Below, in pieces: positions 23,342-36,659 of a DNA stretch of 64,000 nucleotides. A program made the position numbers and the translations under genes. The notes under the pieces are model-generated. The model had not been told where the DNA came from and ran no database searches. It saw only the letters and a list, made by a program, of their open reading frames with translations. Each line of letters opens with the position of its first letter. Position 1 is the first letter of the stretch. The stretch comes from Euonymus europaeus (lineage: Eukaryota > Streptophyta > Magnoliopsida > Celastrales > Celastraceae), in contig OY756968.1 in NCBI GenBank assembly GCA_963580455.1, positions 25,079,996 to 25,143,995 on the forward strand, written 5' to 3'.

Positions 23342-26282
23342 GAATTCGGTGATTTTTAGCTTGATTTAACACTACTTTTTGAGCTCTACGTTCCTGGTGT
23401 TTCAGATTTTGATTTCAGAACTCGTGGCTAGTTGGTCTCGTTTCACCTAGTTAGCCGCGAAATGTGGTTTCTTTACGTAAACGGTTTTATGAATATCCGT
23501 TGACTCCGAGTTCTGAATTCGGTGATTTTTAGCTTGATTTCACACTACTTTTCGAGCTCTACAATCCTGGGTTTTTGGATTTTGATTTCAGAACTCGTGG
23601 CTAGTAGGTCTCGTTTCACCTAGTTAGCCGCGAAATGTGGTTTCTTTACGTAACCGGTTTTATGAATATCCGTTGACTCCGAGTTCTGAATTCGGTGATT
23701 TTTAGCTTGATTTCACACTACTTTTCGAGCTCTACAATCCTGGGTTTTTGGATTTTTATTTCAAAACTCGTGGCTAGTAGGTCTCGTTTCACCTAGTTAG
23801 CCGCGAAATGTGGTTTCTTTACGTAACCGGTTTTATGAATATCCGTTGACTCCGAGTTCTGAATTCGGTGATTTTTAGCTTGATTTCACACTAATTTTCG
23901 AGCTCTACGATCCTGGTGTTTCGGATTTTGATTTCAGAACTCGTGGCTAGTAGGTCTCGTTTCACCTAATTAGCCGCGAAATGTGGTTTCTTTACGTAAA
24001 CAGTTTTATGAATATCCGTTGACTCCGAGTTCTGAATTCGGTGATTTTTAGCTTGATTTCACACTACTTTTCGAGCTCTACAATCCTGGGTTTTCGGATT
24101 TCGATTTCAGAACTCGTGGCTAGTAGGTCTCGTTTCACCTAGTTAGCCGCGAAATGTGGTTTCTTTACGTAAACGGTTTTATGAATATCCGTTGACTCCG
24201 GGTTCTGAATTCGGTGATTTTTAGCTTGATTTCACACTACTTTTCGAGCTCTACAATCCTGGGTTTTCGGATTTCGATTTCAGAACTCGTGGCTAGTAGG
24301 TCTCGTTTCACCTAGTTAGCCGCGAAATGTGGTACCTTTACGTAAACGGTTTTATGAATATCCGTTGACTCCGAGTTCTGAATTCGGTGATTTATTGCTT
24401 TATTTCACACTACTTTTCGAGCTCTACGATCCTAGTGTTTCGGATTTTGATTTCAGAACTCGTGGCTAGTTGGTCTCGTTTCACCTATTTAGCCGCGAAA
24501 TGTGGTTTCTTTACGTAAACGGTTTTATGAATATCCGTTGACTCCGAGTTCTGAATTCGGTGATTTTTAGCTTGATTTAACACTACTTTTTGAGCTCTAC
24601 GTTCCTGGCGTTTCAGATTTTGATTTCAGAACTCGTGGCTAGTTGGTCTCGTTTCACCTAGTTAGCCGCGAAATGTGGTTTCTTTACGTAAACGGTTTTA
24701 TGAATATCCGTTGACTCCGAGTTCTGAATTCGGTGATTTTTAGCTTGATTTAACACTACTTTTCGAGCTCTACATTCCTGGTGTTTCGGATTTTGATTTC
24801 AGAACTCGTGGCTAGTTGGTCTCGTTTCACCTAGTTAGCCGCGAAATGTGGTTTCTTTACGTAAACGGTTTTATGAATATCCGTTGACTCCGAGTTCTGA
24901 ATTCGGTGATTTTTAGCTTGATTACACACTACTTTTCGAGCTCTACAATCCTGGGTTTTCGGATTTCGATTTCAGAACTCGTGGCTAGTAGGTCTCGTTT
25001 CACCTAGTTAGCCGCGAAATGTGGTTTCTTTACGTAAACGGTTTTATGAATATCCGTTGACTCCGAGTTCTGAATTCGGTGATTTTTAGCTTGATTTCAC
25101 ACTACTTTTCGAGCTCTACAATCCTGGGTTTTTGGATTTTGATTTCAGAACTCGTGGCTAGTAGGTCTCGTTTCACCTAGTTAGCCGCGAAATGTGGTTT
25201 CTTTACGTAACCGGTTTTATGAATATCCGTTGACTCCGAGTTCTGAATTCGGTGATTTTTAGCTTGATTTCACACTACTTTTCGAGCTCTACAATCCTGG
25301 GTTTTTGGATTTTTATTTCAAAACTCGTGGCTAGTAGGTCTCGTTTCACCTAGTTAGCCGCGAAATGTGGTTTCTTTACGTAACCGGTTTTATGAATATC
25401 CGTTGACTCCGAGTTCTGAATTCGGTGATTTTTAGCTTGATTTCACACTACTTTTCAAGCTCTACAATCCTGGATTTTCGGATTTCGATTTCAGAACTCG
25501 TGACTAGTAGGTCTCGTTTCACCTAGTTAGCCGCGAAATGTGGTTTCTTTACGTAAACGGTTTTATGAATATCCGTTGACTTCGAGTTCTGAATTCGGTG
25601 ATTTTTAGCTTGATTTCACACTACTTTTCGAGCTCTACAATCCTGGATTTTCAGATTTCGATTTCAGAACTCGTGGCTAGTAGGTCTCGTTTCACCTAGT
25701 TAGCCGCGAAATGTGGTTTCTTTACGTAAACGGTTTTATGAATATCCGTTGACTCCGAGTTCTGAATTCGGTGATTTTTAGCTTGATTTCACACTAATTT
25801 TCGAGCTCTACGTTCCTGGCATTCTGGATTTTGATTTCAGAACTCGTGGCTAGTTGGTCTCGTTTCACCTAGTTAGCCGCGAAATGTGGTTTCTTTACGT
25901 AAACGGTTTTATGAATATCCGTTGACTCCGAGTTCTGAATTCGGTGATTTTTAGCTTGATTTCACACTACTTTTCGAGCTCTACAATCCTGAGTTTTCGG
26001 ATTTCGATTTCAGAACTCGTGGCTAGTAGGTCTCGTTTCACCTAGTTAGCCGCGAAATGTGGTTTCTTTACGTAAACGGTTTTATGAATATCCGTTGACT
26101 CCGGGTTCTGAATTCGGTGATTTTTAGCTTGATTTCACACTACTTTTCGAGCTCTACAATCCTGGGTTTTCGGATTTCGATTTCAGAACTCGTGGCTAGT
26201 AGGTCTCGTTTCACCTAGTTAGCCGCGAAATGTGGTACCTTTACGTAAACGGTTTTATGAATATCCGTTGACTCCGAGTTCT
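23342..26282 (+). repeat. Block with marker-pair copies 2 and 3, 17 units
   Basis: The TAACCGG pair is present at 23515-23860 and 25072-25417. In these two copies, unlike the first, the second unit also carries TAACCGG. KpnI units have sites at 24331 and 26234, 11 units apart. The last five units (25418-26282) are the 37-unit-offset copy of 19018-19881. Confidence 0.75.
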
Positions 26283-28184
26283 GAATTCGGTGATTTATTG
26301 CTTTATTTCACACTACTTTTTGAGCTCTACGATCCTAGCGTTTCGGATTTTGATTTCAGAACTCGTGGCTAGTTGGTCTCGTTTCACCTAGTTAGCCGCG
26401 AAATGTGGTTTCTTTACGTAAACGGTTTTATGAATATCCGTTGACTCCGAGCTCTGAATTTGGTAATTTTTAGCTTGATTTCACACTACTTTTCCAGCTC
26501 TACGATTATGGAGTTTCGGATTTTGATTTCAGAACTCGTGGCTAGTTGGTCTCGTTTGACCTAGTTAGCCGCGAAATGTGGTTTCTTTACGTAAACGGTT
26601 TTATGAATATCGGTTGACTCTGAGTTCTGAATTCGGTGATTTTTAGCTAGATTTCACACTAATTTTCGAGCTCTACGAGCCTGGTGTTTCGGATTTTGAT
26701 TTCAGAACTCGTGGCTAGTTGGCCTCGTTTCACCTAGTTAGCCGCGAAATGTGGTTTCTTTACGTAAACGGTTTTATGAATATCCGTTGACTCCGAGTTC
26801 TGAATTCGGTCATTTTTAGCTTGATTTCACACTACTTTTCGAGCTCTACAATCTTGGCGTTTCAGATTTTGATTTCAGAACTTGTGGCTAGTAGGTCTCG
26901 TTTCACCTATTTAGCCGCGAAATGTGGTTTCTTTACGTAAACGGTTTTATGAATATCCGTTGACTCCGAGTTCTGAATTCGGTGATTTTTAGCTTGATTA
27001 CACACTACTTTTCGAGCTCTACAATCCTGGGTTTTCGGATTTCGATTTCAGAACACGTGGCTAGTAGGTCTCGTTTCACCTATTTAGCCGCGAAATGTGG
27101 TTTCTTTACGTAAACGGTTTTATGAATATCCGTTGACTCCGAGTTCTGAATTCGGTGATTTTGAGCTTGATTTCATACTACTTTTCGAGCTCTACGATCC
27201 TGGAATTTCTGATTTTGATTTAAGAACTCGTAGCTAGTTGGTCTCGTTTAACCTAGTTAGCCGCGAAATGTGGTTTCTTTACGTAAACGGTTTTATGAAT
27301 ATCCGTTGACTCCGAGTTCTGAATTCGGTGATTTTTAGCTTGATTACACACTACTTTCGAGCTCTACAATCCTGGGTTTTCGGATTTTGATTTCAGAACT
27401 CGTGGCTAGTAGGTCTCCTTTCACCTATTTAGCCGCGAAATGTGGTTTCTTTACGTAAACGGTTTTATGAATATTCGTTGACTCCGAGTTCTGAATTCGG
27501 TGATTTTTAGCTTGATTTCACACTACTTTTTGAGCTCTACAATCCTGGGTTTTCGGATTTCGATTTCAGAACTCGTGGCTGGTAGTTCTCGTTTCACCTA
27601 GTTAGCCGCGAAATGTGGTTTCTTTACGTAAACGGTTTTATGAATATCCGTTGACTCCGAGTTCTGAATTCGGTGATTTTTAGCTTGATTTCACACTATT
27701 TTTCGAGCTCTACGTTCCTGGCGTTCTGGATTTTGATTTCAGAACTCGTGGCTAGTTGGTCTCGTTTCACCTAGTTAGCCGCGAAATGTGGTTTCTTTAC
27801 GTAAACGGTTTTATGAATATCCGTTGACTCCGAGTTCTGAATTCGGTGATTTTTAGTTTGATTTCACACTACTTTTCGAGCTCTACAATCTTGGCTTTTC
27901 GGATTTCGATTTCAGAACTCGTGGCTAGTAGGTCTCATTTCACCTAGTTAGCCGCGAAATGTGGTTTCTTTACGTAAACGGTTTTATGAATATTCGTTGA
28001 CTCCGGGTTCTGATTTCGGTGATTTTTAGCTTGATTTCACACTACTTTTCGAGCTCTACAATCCTGGGTTTTTGGATTTCGATTTCAGAACTCGTGGCTA
28101 GTAGGTCTCGTTTCACCTAGTTAGCCGCGAAATGTGGTACCTTTACGTAAACGGTTTTATGAATATCCGTTGACTCCGAGTTCT
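26283..28184 (+). repeat. Cassette block, 11 units
   Basis: The order is u (GATTTATTGC, GATCCTAGCG), v (CCAGCTCTACGATTATGGA), d (TTAGCTAGATTTC, GAGCCTGGTG), e (ATCTTGGCG), ATTACAC with AACACGTGG, a GATTTAAGAACTCG unit, a 172-bp ATTACAC unit with CTACTTTCGAG (27351), a GGCTGGTAGTTCTCG unit, CGTTCCTGGCG, CTTGGCTTTTCGG, then the KpnI unit (28136). It recurs almost unit for unit at 32682-34583, 37 units downstream. Confidence 0.8.
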
Positions 28185-30432
28185 GAATTCGGTGATTTTT
28201 TGCTTTATTTCACACTACTTTTCGAGCTCTACGATCCTGGCGTTTCGGATTTTGATTTCAGAACTCGTGGCTAGTTGGCCTCGTCTCACCTAGTTAGCCG
28301 CGAAATGTAGTTTCTTTACGTAAACGGTTTTATGAATATCCGTTGACTCCGAGCTCTGAATTCGGTAATTTTTAGCTTGATTTCACACTACTTTTCAAGC
28401 TCTACGATTATGGAGTTTCGGATTTTGATTTCAGAACTCGTGGCTAGTTGGTCTCGTTTCACCTATTAAGCCGCAAAATGTGGTTTCTTTACGTAAACGG
28501 TTTTATGAATATCCGTTGACTCCGAGTTATGAATTCGGTGATTTTTAGCTTGATTACACACTACTTTTCGAGCTCTACAATCCTGGGTTTTCGGATTTCG
28601 ATTTCAGAACTCGTGGCTAGTAGGTCTCGTTTCACCTATTTAGCCGCGAAATGTGGTTTCTTTACGTAAACGGTTTTATGAATATCCGTTGACTCCGAGT
28701 TCTGAATTCGGTGATTTTTAGCTTGATTTCACTCTACTTTTCGAGCTCTACGATCCTGGGTTTTCGGATTTCGATTTCAGAACTCGTGGCTAGTTGGTCT
28801 CGTTTAACCTATTTAGCCGCGAAATGTGGTTTCTTTACGTAAACGGTTTTATGAATATCCGTTGACTCCGAGTTCTGAATTCGGTGATTTTGAGCTTGAT
28901 TTCACACTACTTTTCGAGCTCTACAATCCTGGGTTTTCGGATTTCGATTTCAGAACTCGTGGCTAGTAGGTCTCCTTTCACCTATTTAGCCGCGAAATGT
29001 GGTTTCTTTACGTAAACGGTTTTATGAATATCCGTTGACTCCGAGTTCTGAATTCGGTGATTTTTAGCTTGATTTCACACTACTTTTCGAGCTCTACAAT
29101 CCTGGGTTTTCGGATTTCGATTTCAGAACTCGTGGCTAGTAGATCTCGTTTCACCTAGTTAGCCGCGAAATGTGGTTTCTTTACGTAAACGGTTTTATGA
29201 ATATCCGTTGACTCCGAGTTATGAATTCGGTGATTTTTAGCTTGATTACACACTACTTTTCGAGCTCTACAATCCTGGGTTTTCGGATTTCGATTTCAGA
29301 ACTCGTGGCTAGTAGGTCTCATTTCACCTATTTAGCCGCGAAATGTGGTTTCTTTACGTAAACGGTTTTATGAATATCCGTTGACTCCGAGTTCTGAATT
29401 CGGTGATTTTTAGCTTGATTTCACACTACTTTTCGAGCTCTACAATTCTGGGTTTTCGGATTTCGATTTCAGAACTCGTGGCTAGTAGGTCTCGTTTCAC
29501 CTAGTTAGCCGCGAAATGTGGTTTCTTTACGTAAACGGTTTTATGAATATCAGTTGACTCCGAGTTCTGAATTCGGTGATTTTTAGCTTGATTACACACT
29601 ACTTTCGAGCTCTACAATCCTGGGTTTTCGGATTTTGATTTCAGAACTCGTGGCTAGTAGGTCTCCTTTCACCTATTTAGCCGCGAAATGTGGTTTCTTT
29701 ACGTAAACGGTTTTATGAATATTCGTTGACTCCGAGTTCTGAATTCGGTGATTTTTAGCTTGATTTCACACTACTTTTTGAGCTCTACAATCCTGGGTTT
29801 TCGGATTTCGATTTCAGAACTCGTGGCTGGTAGTTCTCGTTTCACCTAGTTAGCCGCGAAATGTGGTTTCTTTACGTAAACGGTTTTATGAATATCCGTT
29901 GACTCCGAGTTCTGAATTCGGTGATTTTTAGCTTGATTTCACACTATTTTTCGAGCTCTACGTTCCTGGCGTTCCGGATTTTGATTTCAGAACTCGTGGC
30001 TAGTTGGTCTCGTTTCACCTAGTTAGCCGCGAAATGTGGTTTCTTTACGTAAACGGTTTTATGAATATCCGTTGACTCCGAGTTCTGAATTCGGTGATTT
30101 TTAGCTTGATTTCACACTACTTTTCGAGCTCTACAATCTTGGCTTTTCGGATTTCGATTTCAGAACTCGTGGCTAGTAAGTCTCATTTCACCTAGTTAGC
30201 CGCGAAATGTGGTTTCTTTACGTAAACGGTTTTATGAATATTCGTTGACTCCGGGTTCTGAATTCGGTGATTTTTAGCTTGATTTCACACTACTTTTCGA
30301 GCTCTACAATCCTGGGTTTTCGGATTTCGATTTCAGAACTCGTGGCTAGTAGGTCTCGTTTCACCTAGTTAGCCGCGAAATGTGGTACCTTTACGTAAAC
30401 GGTTTTATGAATATCCGTTGACTCCGAGTTCT
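28185..30432 (+). repeat. Cassette block, 13-unit HOR
   Basis: The block is 2248 bp between KpnI-following junctions and includes one 172-bp unit (CTACTTTCGAG at 29599). The order is u, v (CTATTAAGCC, GAGTTATG), ATTACAC, TCACTCTAC, TTTTGAGCTTG with CTCCTTT, CTAGTAGATCTCG, ATTACAC, plain, the 172-bp ATTACAC unit, GGCTGGTAGTTCTCG, CGTTCCTGGCG, CTTGGCTTTTCGG and KpnI (30384). The last five repeat the end of the preceding block, so successive copies overlap as if by unequal crossing-over. Confidence 0.8.
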
Positions 30433-31816
30433 GAATTCGGTGATTTTTTGCTTTATTTCACACTACTTTTCGAGCTCTACGATCCTGGCGTTTCGGATTT
30501 TGATTTCAGAACTCGTGGCTAGTTGGCCTCGTCTCACCTAGTTAGCCGCGAAATGTAGTTTCTTTACGTAAACGGTTTTATGAATATCCGTTGACTCCGA
30601 GCTCTGAATTCGGTAATTTTTAGCTTGATTTCACACTACTTTTCAAGCTCTACGATTATGGAGTTTCGGATTTTGATTTCAGAACTCGTGGCTAGTTGGT
30701 CTCGTTTCACCTATTAAGCCGCGAAATGTGGTTTCTTTACGTAAACGGTTTTATGAATATCCGTTGACTCCGAGTTATGAATTCGGTGATTTTTAGCTTG
30801 ATTACACACTACTTTTCGAGCTCTACAATCCTGGGTTTTCGGATTTCGATTTCAGAACTCGTGGCTAGTAGGTCTCGTTTCACCTATTTAGCCGCGAAAT
30901 GTGGTTTCTTTACGTAAACGGTTTTATGAATATCCGTTGACTCCGAGTTCTGAATTCGGTGATTTTTAGCTTGATTTCACTCTACTTTTCGAGCTCTACG
31001 ATCCTGGGTTTTCGGATTTCGATTTCAGAACTCGTGGCTAGTTGGTCTCTTTTAACCTATTTAGCCGCGAAATGTGGTTTCTTTACGTAAACGGTTTTAT
31101 GAATATCCGTTGACTCCGAGTTCTGAATTCGGTGATTTTGAGCTTGATTTCACACTACTTTTCGAGCTCTACAATCCTGGGTTTTCGGATTTCGATTTCA
31201 GAACTCGTGGCTAGTAGGTCTCCTTTCACCTATTTAGCCGCGAAATGTGGTTTCTTTACGTAAACGGTTTTATGAATATCCGTTGACTCCGAGTTCTGAA
31301 TTCAGTGATTTTTAGCTTGATTTCACACTACTTTTCGAGCTCTACAATCCTGGGTTTTCGGATTTCGATTTCAGAACACGTGGCTAGTAGATCTCGTTTC
31401 ACCTAGTTAGCCGCGAAATGTGGTTTCTTTACGTAAACGGTTTTATGAATATCCGTTGACTCCGAGTTATGAATTCGGTGATTTTTAGCTTGATTACACA
31501 CTACTTTTCGAGCTCTACAATCCTGGGTTTTCGGATTTCGATTTCAGAACTCGTGGCTAGTAGGTCTCGTTTCACCTATTTAGCCGCGAAATGTGGTTTC
31601 TTTACGTAAACGGTTTTATGAATATCCGTTGACTCCGAGTTCTGAATTCGGTGATTTTTAGCTTGATTTCACACTACTTTTCGAGCTCTACAATCCTGGG
31701 TTTTCGGATTTCGATTTCAGAACTCGTGGCTAGTAGGTCTCGTTTCACCTAGTTAGCCGCGAAATGTGGTACCTTTACGTAAACGGTTTTATGAATATCC
31801 GTTGACTCCGAGTTCT
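30433..31816 (+). repeat. Truncated cassette block, 8 units
   Basis: The block repeats the first seven units of the 13-unit block (u, v, ATTACAC, TCACTCTAC, CTCCTTT, AGATCTCG, ATTACAC) and closes at once with a KpnI unit (31768). The remaining five units are missing, as after a five-unit deletion in a 13-unit copy. Confidence 0.8.
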
Positions 31817-34583
31817 GAATTCGGTGATTTTTTGCTTTATTTCACACTACTTTTCGAGCTCTACGATCCTGGCGTTTCGAATTTTGATTTCAGAACTCGT
31901 GGCTAGTTGGCCTCGTTTCACCTAGTTAGCCGCGAAATGTAGTTTCTTTACGTAAACGGTTTTATGAATATCCGTTGACTCCGAGCTCTGAATTCGGTAA
32001 TTTTTAGCTTGATTTCACACTACTTTTCAAGCTCTACGATTATGGAGTTTCGGATTTTGATTTCAGAACTCGTGGCTAGTTGGTCTCGTTTCACCTATTA
32101 AGCCGCGAAATGTGGTTTCTTTACGTAAACGATTTTATGAATATCCGTTGACTCCGAGTTATGAATTCGGTGATTTTTAGCTTGATTACACACTACTTTT
32201 CGAGCTCTACAATCCTGTGTTTTCGGATTTCGATTTCAGAACTCGTGGCTAGTAGGTCTCGTTTCACCTATTTAGCCGCGAAATGTGGTTTCTTTACGTA
32301 AACGGTTTTATGAATATCCGTTGACTCCGAGTTCTGAATTCGGTGATTTTTAGCTTGATTTCACTCTACTTTTCGAGCTCTACGATCCTGGGTTTTCGGA
32401 TTTCGATTTCAGAACTCGTGGCTAGTTGGTCTCGTTTAACCTATTTAGCCGCGAAATGTGGTTTCTTTACGTAAACGGTTTTATGAATATCCGTTGACTC
32501 CGAGTTCTGAATTCGGTGATTTTGAGCTTGATTTCACACTACTTTTCGAGCTCTACAATCCTGGGTTTTCGGATTTCGATTTCAGAACTCGTGGCTAGTA
32601 GGTCTCCTTTCACCTATTTAGCCGCGAAATGTGGTTTCTTTACGTAAACGGTTTTATGAATATCCGTTGACTCCGAGTTCTGAATTCGGTGATTTATTGC
32701 TTTATTTCACACTACTTTTTGAGCTCTACGATCCTAGCGTTTCGGATTTTGATTTCAGAACTCGTGGCTAGTTGGTCTCGTTTCACCTAGTTAGCCGCGA
32801 AATGTGGTTTCTTTACGTAAACGGTTTTATGAATATCCGTTGACTCCGAGCTCTGAATTCGGTAATTTTTAGCTTGATTTCACACTACTTTTCAAGCTCA
32901 GCGGTTATGGAGTTTCGGATTTTGATTTCAGAACTCGTGGCTAGTTGGTCTCGTTTGACCTAGTTAGCCGCCAAATGTGGTTTCTTTACGTAAACGGTTT
33001 TATGAATATCGGTTGACTCCGAGTTCTGAATTCGGTGATTTTTAGCTAGATTTCACACTAATTTTCGAGCTCTACGAGCCTGGTGTTTCGGATTTTGATT
33101 TCAGAACTCGTGGCTAGTTGGCCTCGTTTCACCTAGTTAGCCGCGAAATGTGGTTTCTTTACGTAAACGGTTTTATGAATATCCGTTGACTCCGAGTTCT
33201 GAATTCGGTGATTTTTAGCTTGATTTCACACTACTTTTCGAGCTCTACAATCTTGGCGTTTCAGATTTTGATTTCAGAACTTGTGGCTAGTAGGTCTCGT
33301 TTCACCTATTTAGCCGCGAAATGTGGTTTCTTTACGTAAACGGTTTTATGAATATCCGTTGACTCCGAGTTCTGAATTCGGTGATTTTTAGCTTGATTAC
33401 ACACTACTTTTCGAGCTCTACAATCCTGTGTTTTCGGATTTCGATTTCAGAACACGTGGCTAGTAGGTCTCGTTTCACCTATTTAGCCGCGAAATGTGGT
33501 TTCTTTACGTAAACGGTTTTATGAATATCCGTTGACTCCGAGTTCTGAATTCGTTGATTTTGAGCTTGATTTCACACTACTTTTCGAGCTCTACGATCCT
33601 GGCATTTCTGATTTTGATTTAAGAACTCGTGGCTAGTTGGTCTCGTTTAACCTAGTTAGCCGCGAAATGTGGTTTCTTTACGTAAACGGTTTTATGAATA
33701 TCCGTTGACTCCGAGTTCTGAATTCGGTGATTTTTAGCTTGATTACACACTACTTTCGAGCTCTACAATCCTGGGTTTTCGGATTTTGATTTCAGAACTC
33801 GTGGCTAGTAGGTCTCCTTTCACCTATTTAGCCGCGAAATGTGGTTTCTTTACGTAAACGGTTTTATGAATATTCGTTGACTCCGAGTTCTGAATTCGGT
33901 GATTTTTAGCTTGATTTCACACTACTTTTTGAGCTCTACAATCCTGGGTTTTCGGATTTCGATTTCAGAACTCGTGGCTAGTAGTTCTCGTTTCACCTAG
34001 TTAGCCGCGAAATGTGGTTTCTTTACGTAAACGGTTTTATGAATATCCGTTGACTCCGAGTTCTGAATTCGGTGATTTTTAGCTTGATTTCACACTATTT
34101 TTCGAGCTCTACGTTCCTGGCATTCTGGATTTTGATTTCTGAACTCGTGGCTAGTTGGTCTCGTTTCACCTAGTTAGCTGCGAAATGTGGTTTCTTTACG
34201 TAAACGGTTTTATGAATATCCGTTGACTCCGAGTTCTGAATTCGGTGATTTTTAGCTTGATTTCACACTACTTTTCGAGCTCTACAATCCTGGCTTTTCG
34301 GATTTCGATTTCAGAACTCGTGGCTAGTAGGTCTCATTTCACCTAGTTAGCCGCGAAATGTGGTTTCTTTACGTAAACGGTTTTATGAATATTCGTTGAC
34401 TCCGGGTTCTGAATTCGGTGATTTTTAGCTTGATTTCACACTACTTTTCGAGCTCTACAATCCTGGGTTTTCGGATTTCGATTTCAGAACTCGTGGCTAG
34501 TAGGTCTCGTTTCACCTAGTTAGCCGCGAAATGTGGTACCTTTACGTAAACGGTTTTATGAATATCCGTTGACTCCGAGTTCT
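31817..34583 (+). repeat. Compound block, 16 units
   Basis: The first five units repeat the start of the 13-unit HOR (u, v, ATTACAC, TCACTCTAC, CTCCTTT). At 32682 the order switches to a copy of 26283-28184: u with GATTTATTGC, v, d with TTAGCTAGATTTC, e, AACACGTGG and so on to KpnI at 34535. The copy's v unit has AAGCTCAGCGGTTATGG, a private variant. The 172-bp unit is at 33750. Confidence 0.8.
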
Positions 34584-36659
34584 GAATTCGGTGATTTTTT
34601 GCTTTATTTCACACTACTTTTCGAGCTCTACGATCCTGGCGTTTCGGATTTTGATTTCAGAACTCGTGGCTAGTTGGCCTCGTCTCACCTAGTTAGCCGC
34701 GAAATGTAGTTTCTTTACGTAAACGGTTTTATGAATATCCGTTGACTCCGAGCTCTGAATTCGGTAATTTTTAGCTTGATTTCACACTACTTTTCAAGCT
34801 CTACGATTATGGAGTTTCGGATTTTGATTTCAGAACTCGTGGCTAGTTGGTCTCGTTTCACCTATTAAGCCGCGAAATGTGGTTTCTTTACGTAAACGGT
34901 TTTATGAATATCCGTTGACTCCGAGTTATGAATTCGGTGATTTTTTGCTTGATTACACACTACTTTTCGAGCTCTACAATCCTGGGTTTTCGGATTTCGA
35001 TTTCAGAACTCGTGGCTAGTAGGTCTCGTTTCACCTATTTAGCCGCGAAATGTGGTTTCTTTACGTAAACGGTTTTATGAATATCCATTGACTCCGAGTT
35101 CTGAATTCGGTGATTTTTAGCTTGATTTCACTCTACTTTTCGAGCTCTACGATCCTGGGTTTTCGGATTTCGATTTCAGAACTCGTGGCTAGTTGGTCTC
35201 GTTTAACCTATTTAGCCGCGAAATGTGGTTTCTTTACGTAAACGGTTTTATGAATATCCGTTGACTCCGAGTTCTGAATTCGGTGATTTTGAGCTTGATT
35301 TCACACTACTTTTTGAGCTCTACAATCCTGGGTTTTCGGATTTCAATTTCAGAACTCGTGGCTAGTAGGTCTCCTTTCACCTATTTAGCCGCGAAATGTG
35401 GTTTCTTTACGTAAACGGTTTTATGAATATCCGTTGACTCCGAGTTCTGAATTCGGTGATTTTTAGCTTGATTTCACACTACTTTTCGAGCTCTACAATC
35501 CTGGGTTTTCGGATTTTGATTTCAGAACTCGTGGCTAGTAGATCTCGTTTCACCTAGTTAGCCGCGAAATGTGGTTTCTTTACGTAAACGGTTTTATGAA
35601 TATCCGTTGACTCCGAGTTATGAATTCGGTGATTTTTAGCTTGATTACACACTACTTTTCGAGCTCTACAATCCTGGGTTTTCGGATTTCGATTTCAGAA
35701 CTCGTGGCTAGTAGGTCTCGTTTCACCTATTTAGCCGCGAAATGTGGTTTCTTTACGTAAACGGTTTTATGAATATCCGTTGACTCCGAGTTCTGAATTC
35801 GGTGATTTTTAGCTTGATTTCACACTACTTTTCGAGCTCTACGATCCTGGGTTTTCGGATTTCGATTTCAGAACTCGTGGCTAGTTGGTCTCGTTTAACC
35901 TATTTAGCCGCGAAATGTGGTTTCTTTACGTAAACGGTTTTATGAATATCCGTTGACTCTGAGTTCTGAATTCGGTGATTTTGAGCTTGATTTCACACTA
36001 CTTTTCGAGCTCTACAATCCTGGGTTTTCGGATTTCGATTTCAGAACTCGTGGCTAGTAGGTCTCCTTTCACCTATTTAGCCGCGAAATGTGGTTTCTTT
36101 ACGTAAACGGTTTTATGAATATCCGTTGACTCCGAGTTCTGAATTCGGTGATTTTTTGCTTTATTTCACACTACTTTTGGAGCTCTACAATCCTGGGTTT
36201 TCGGATTTCGATTTCAGAACTCGTGGCTAGTTGGTCTCGTTTAACATATTTAGCCGCGAAATTTGGTTTCTTTACGTAAACTGTTTTATGAATATCCGTT
36301 GACTCCGAGTTCTGAATTCGGTGATTTTGAGCTTGATTTCACACTACTTTTCGAGCTCTACAATCCTGTGTTTTCGGATTTCGATTTCAGAACTCGTGGC
36401 TAGTAGGTCTCGTTTCACCTAGTTAGCCGCGAAATGTGGTTTCTTTACGTAAACGGTTTTATGAATATCCGTTGACTCCGGGTTCTGAATTCGGTGATTT
36501 TTAGCTTGATTTCACACAACTTTTCGAGCTCTACAATCCTGGGTTTTCGGATTTCGATTTCAGAACTCGTGGCTAGTACGTCTCGTTTCACCTAGTTAGC
36601 CGCGAAATGTGGTACCTTTACGTAAACGGTTTTATGAATATCCGTTGACTCCGAGTTCT
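34584..36659 (+). repeat. Cassette block, 12 units
   Basis: The block begins like 28185 (u with GGCCTCGTCTCACC, v with CTATTAAGCC, then TTTTTTGCTTGATTACAC, TCACTCTAC at 35130, CTCCTTT, AGATCTCG at 35540). These sit 37 units (6399 bp) after their counterparts. It then repeats TTTAACC and CTCCTTT units and a unit with AAATTTGG and AAACTG, and closes with KpnI (36611). Confidence 0.75.

Noticed and set aside
27054..27060. CACGTG G-box as a promoter element
   Set aside because: It arises from a single change in GAACTCGTGG and appears in scattered monomers with no other promoter features.
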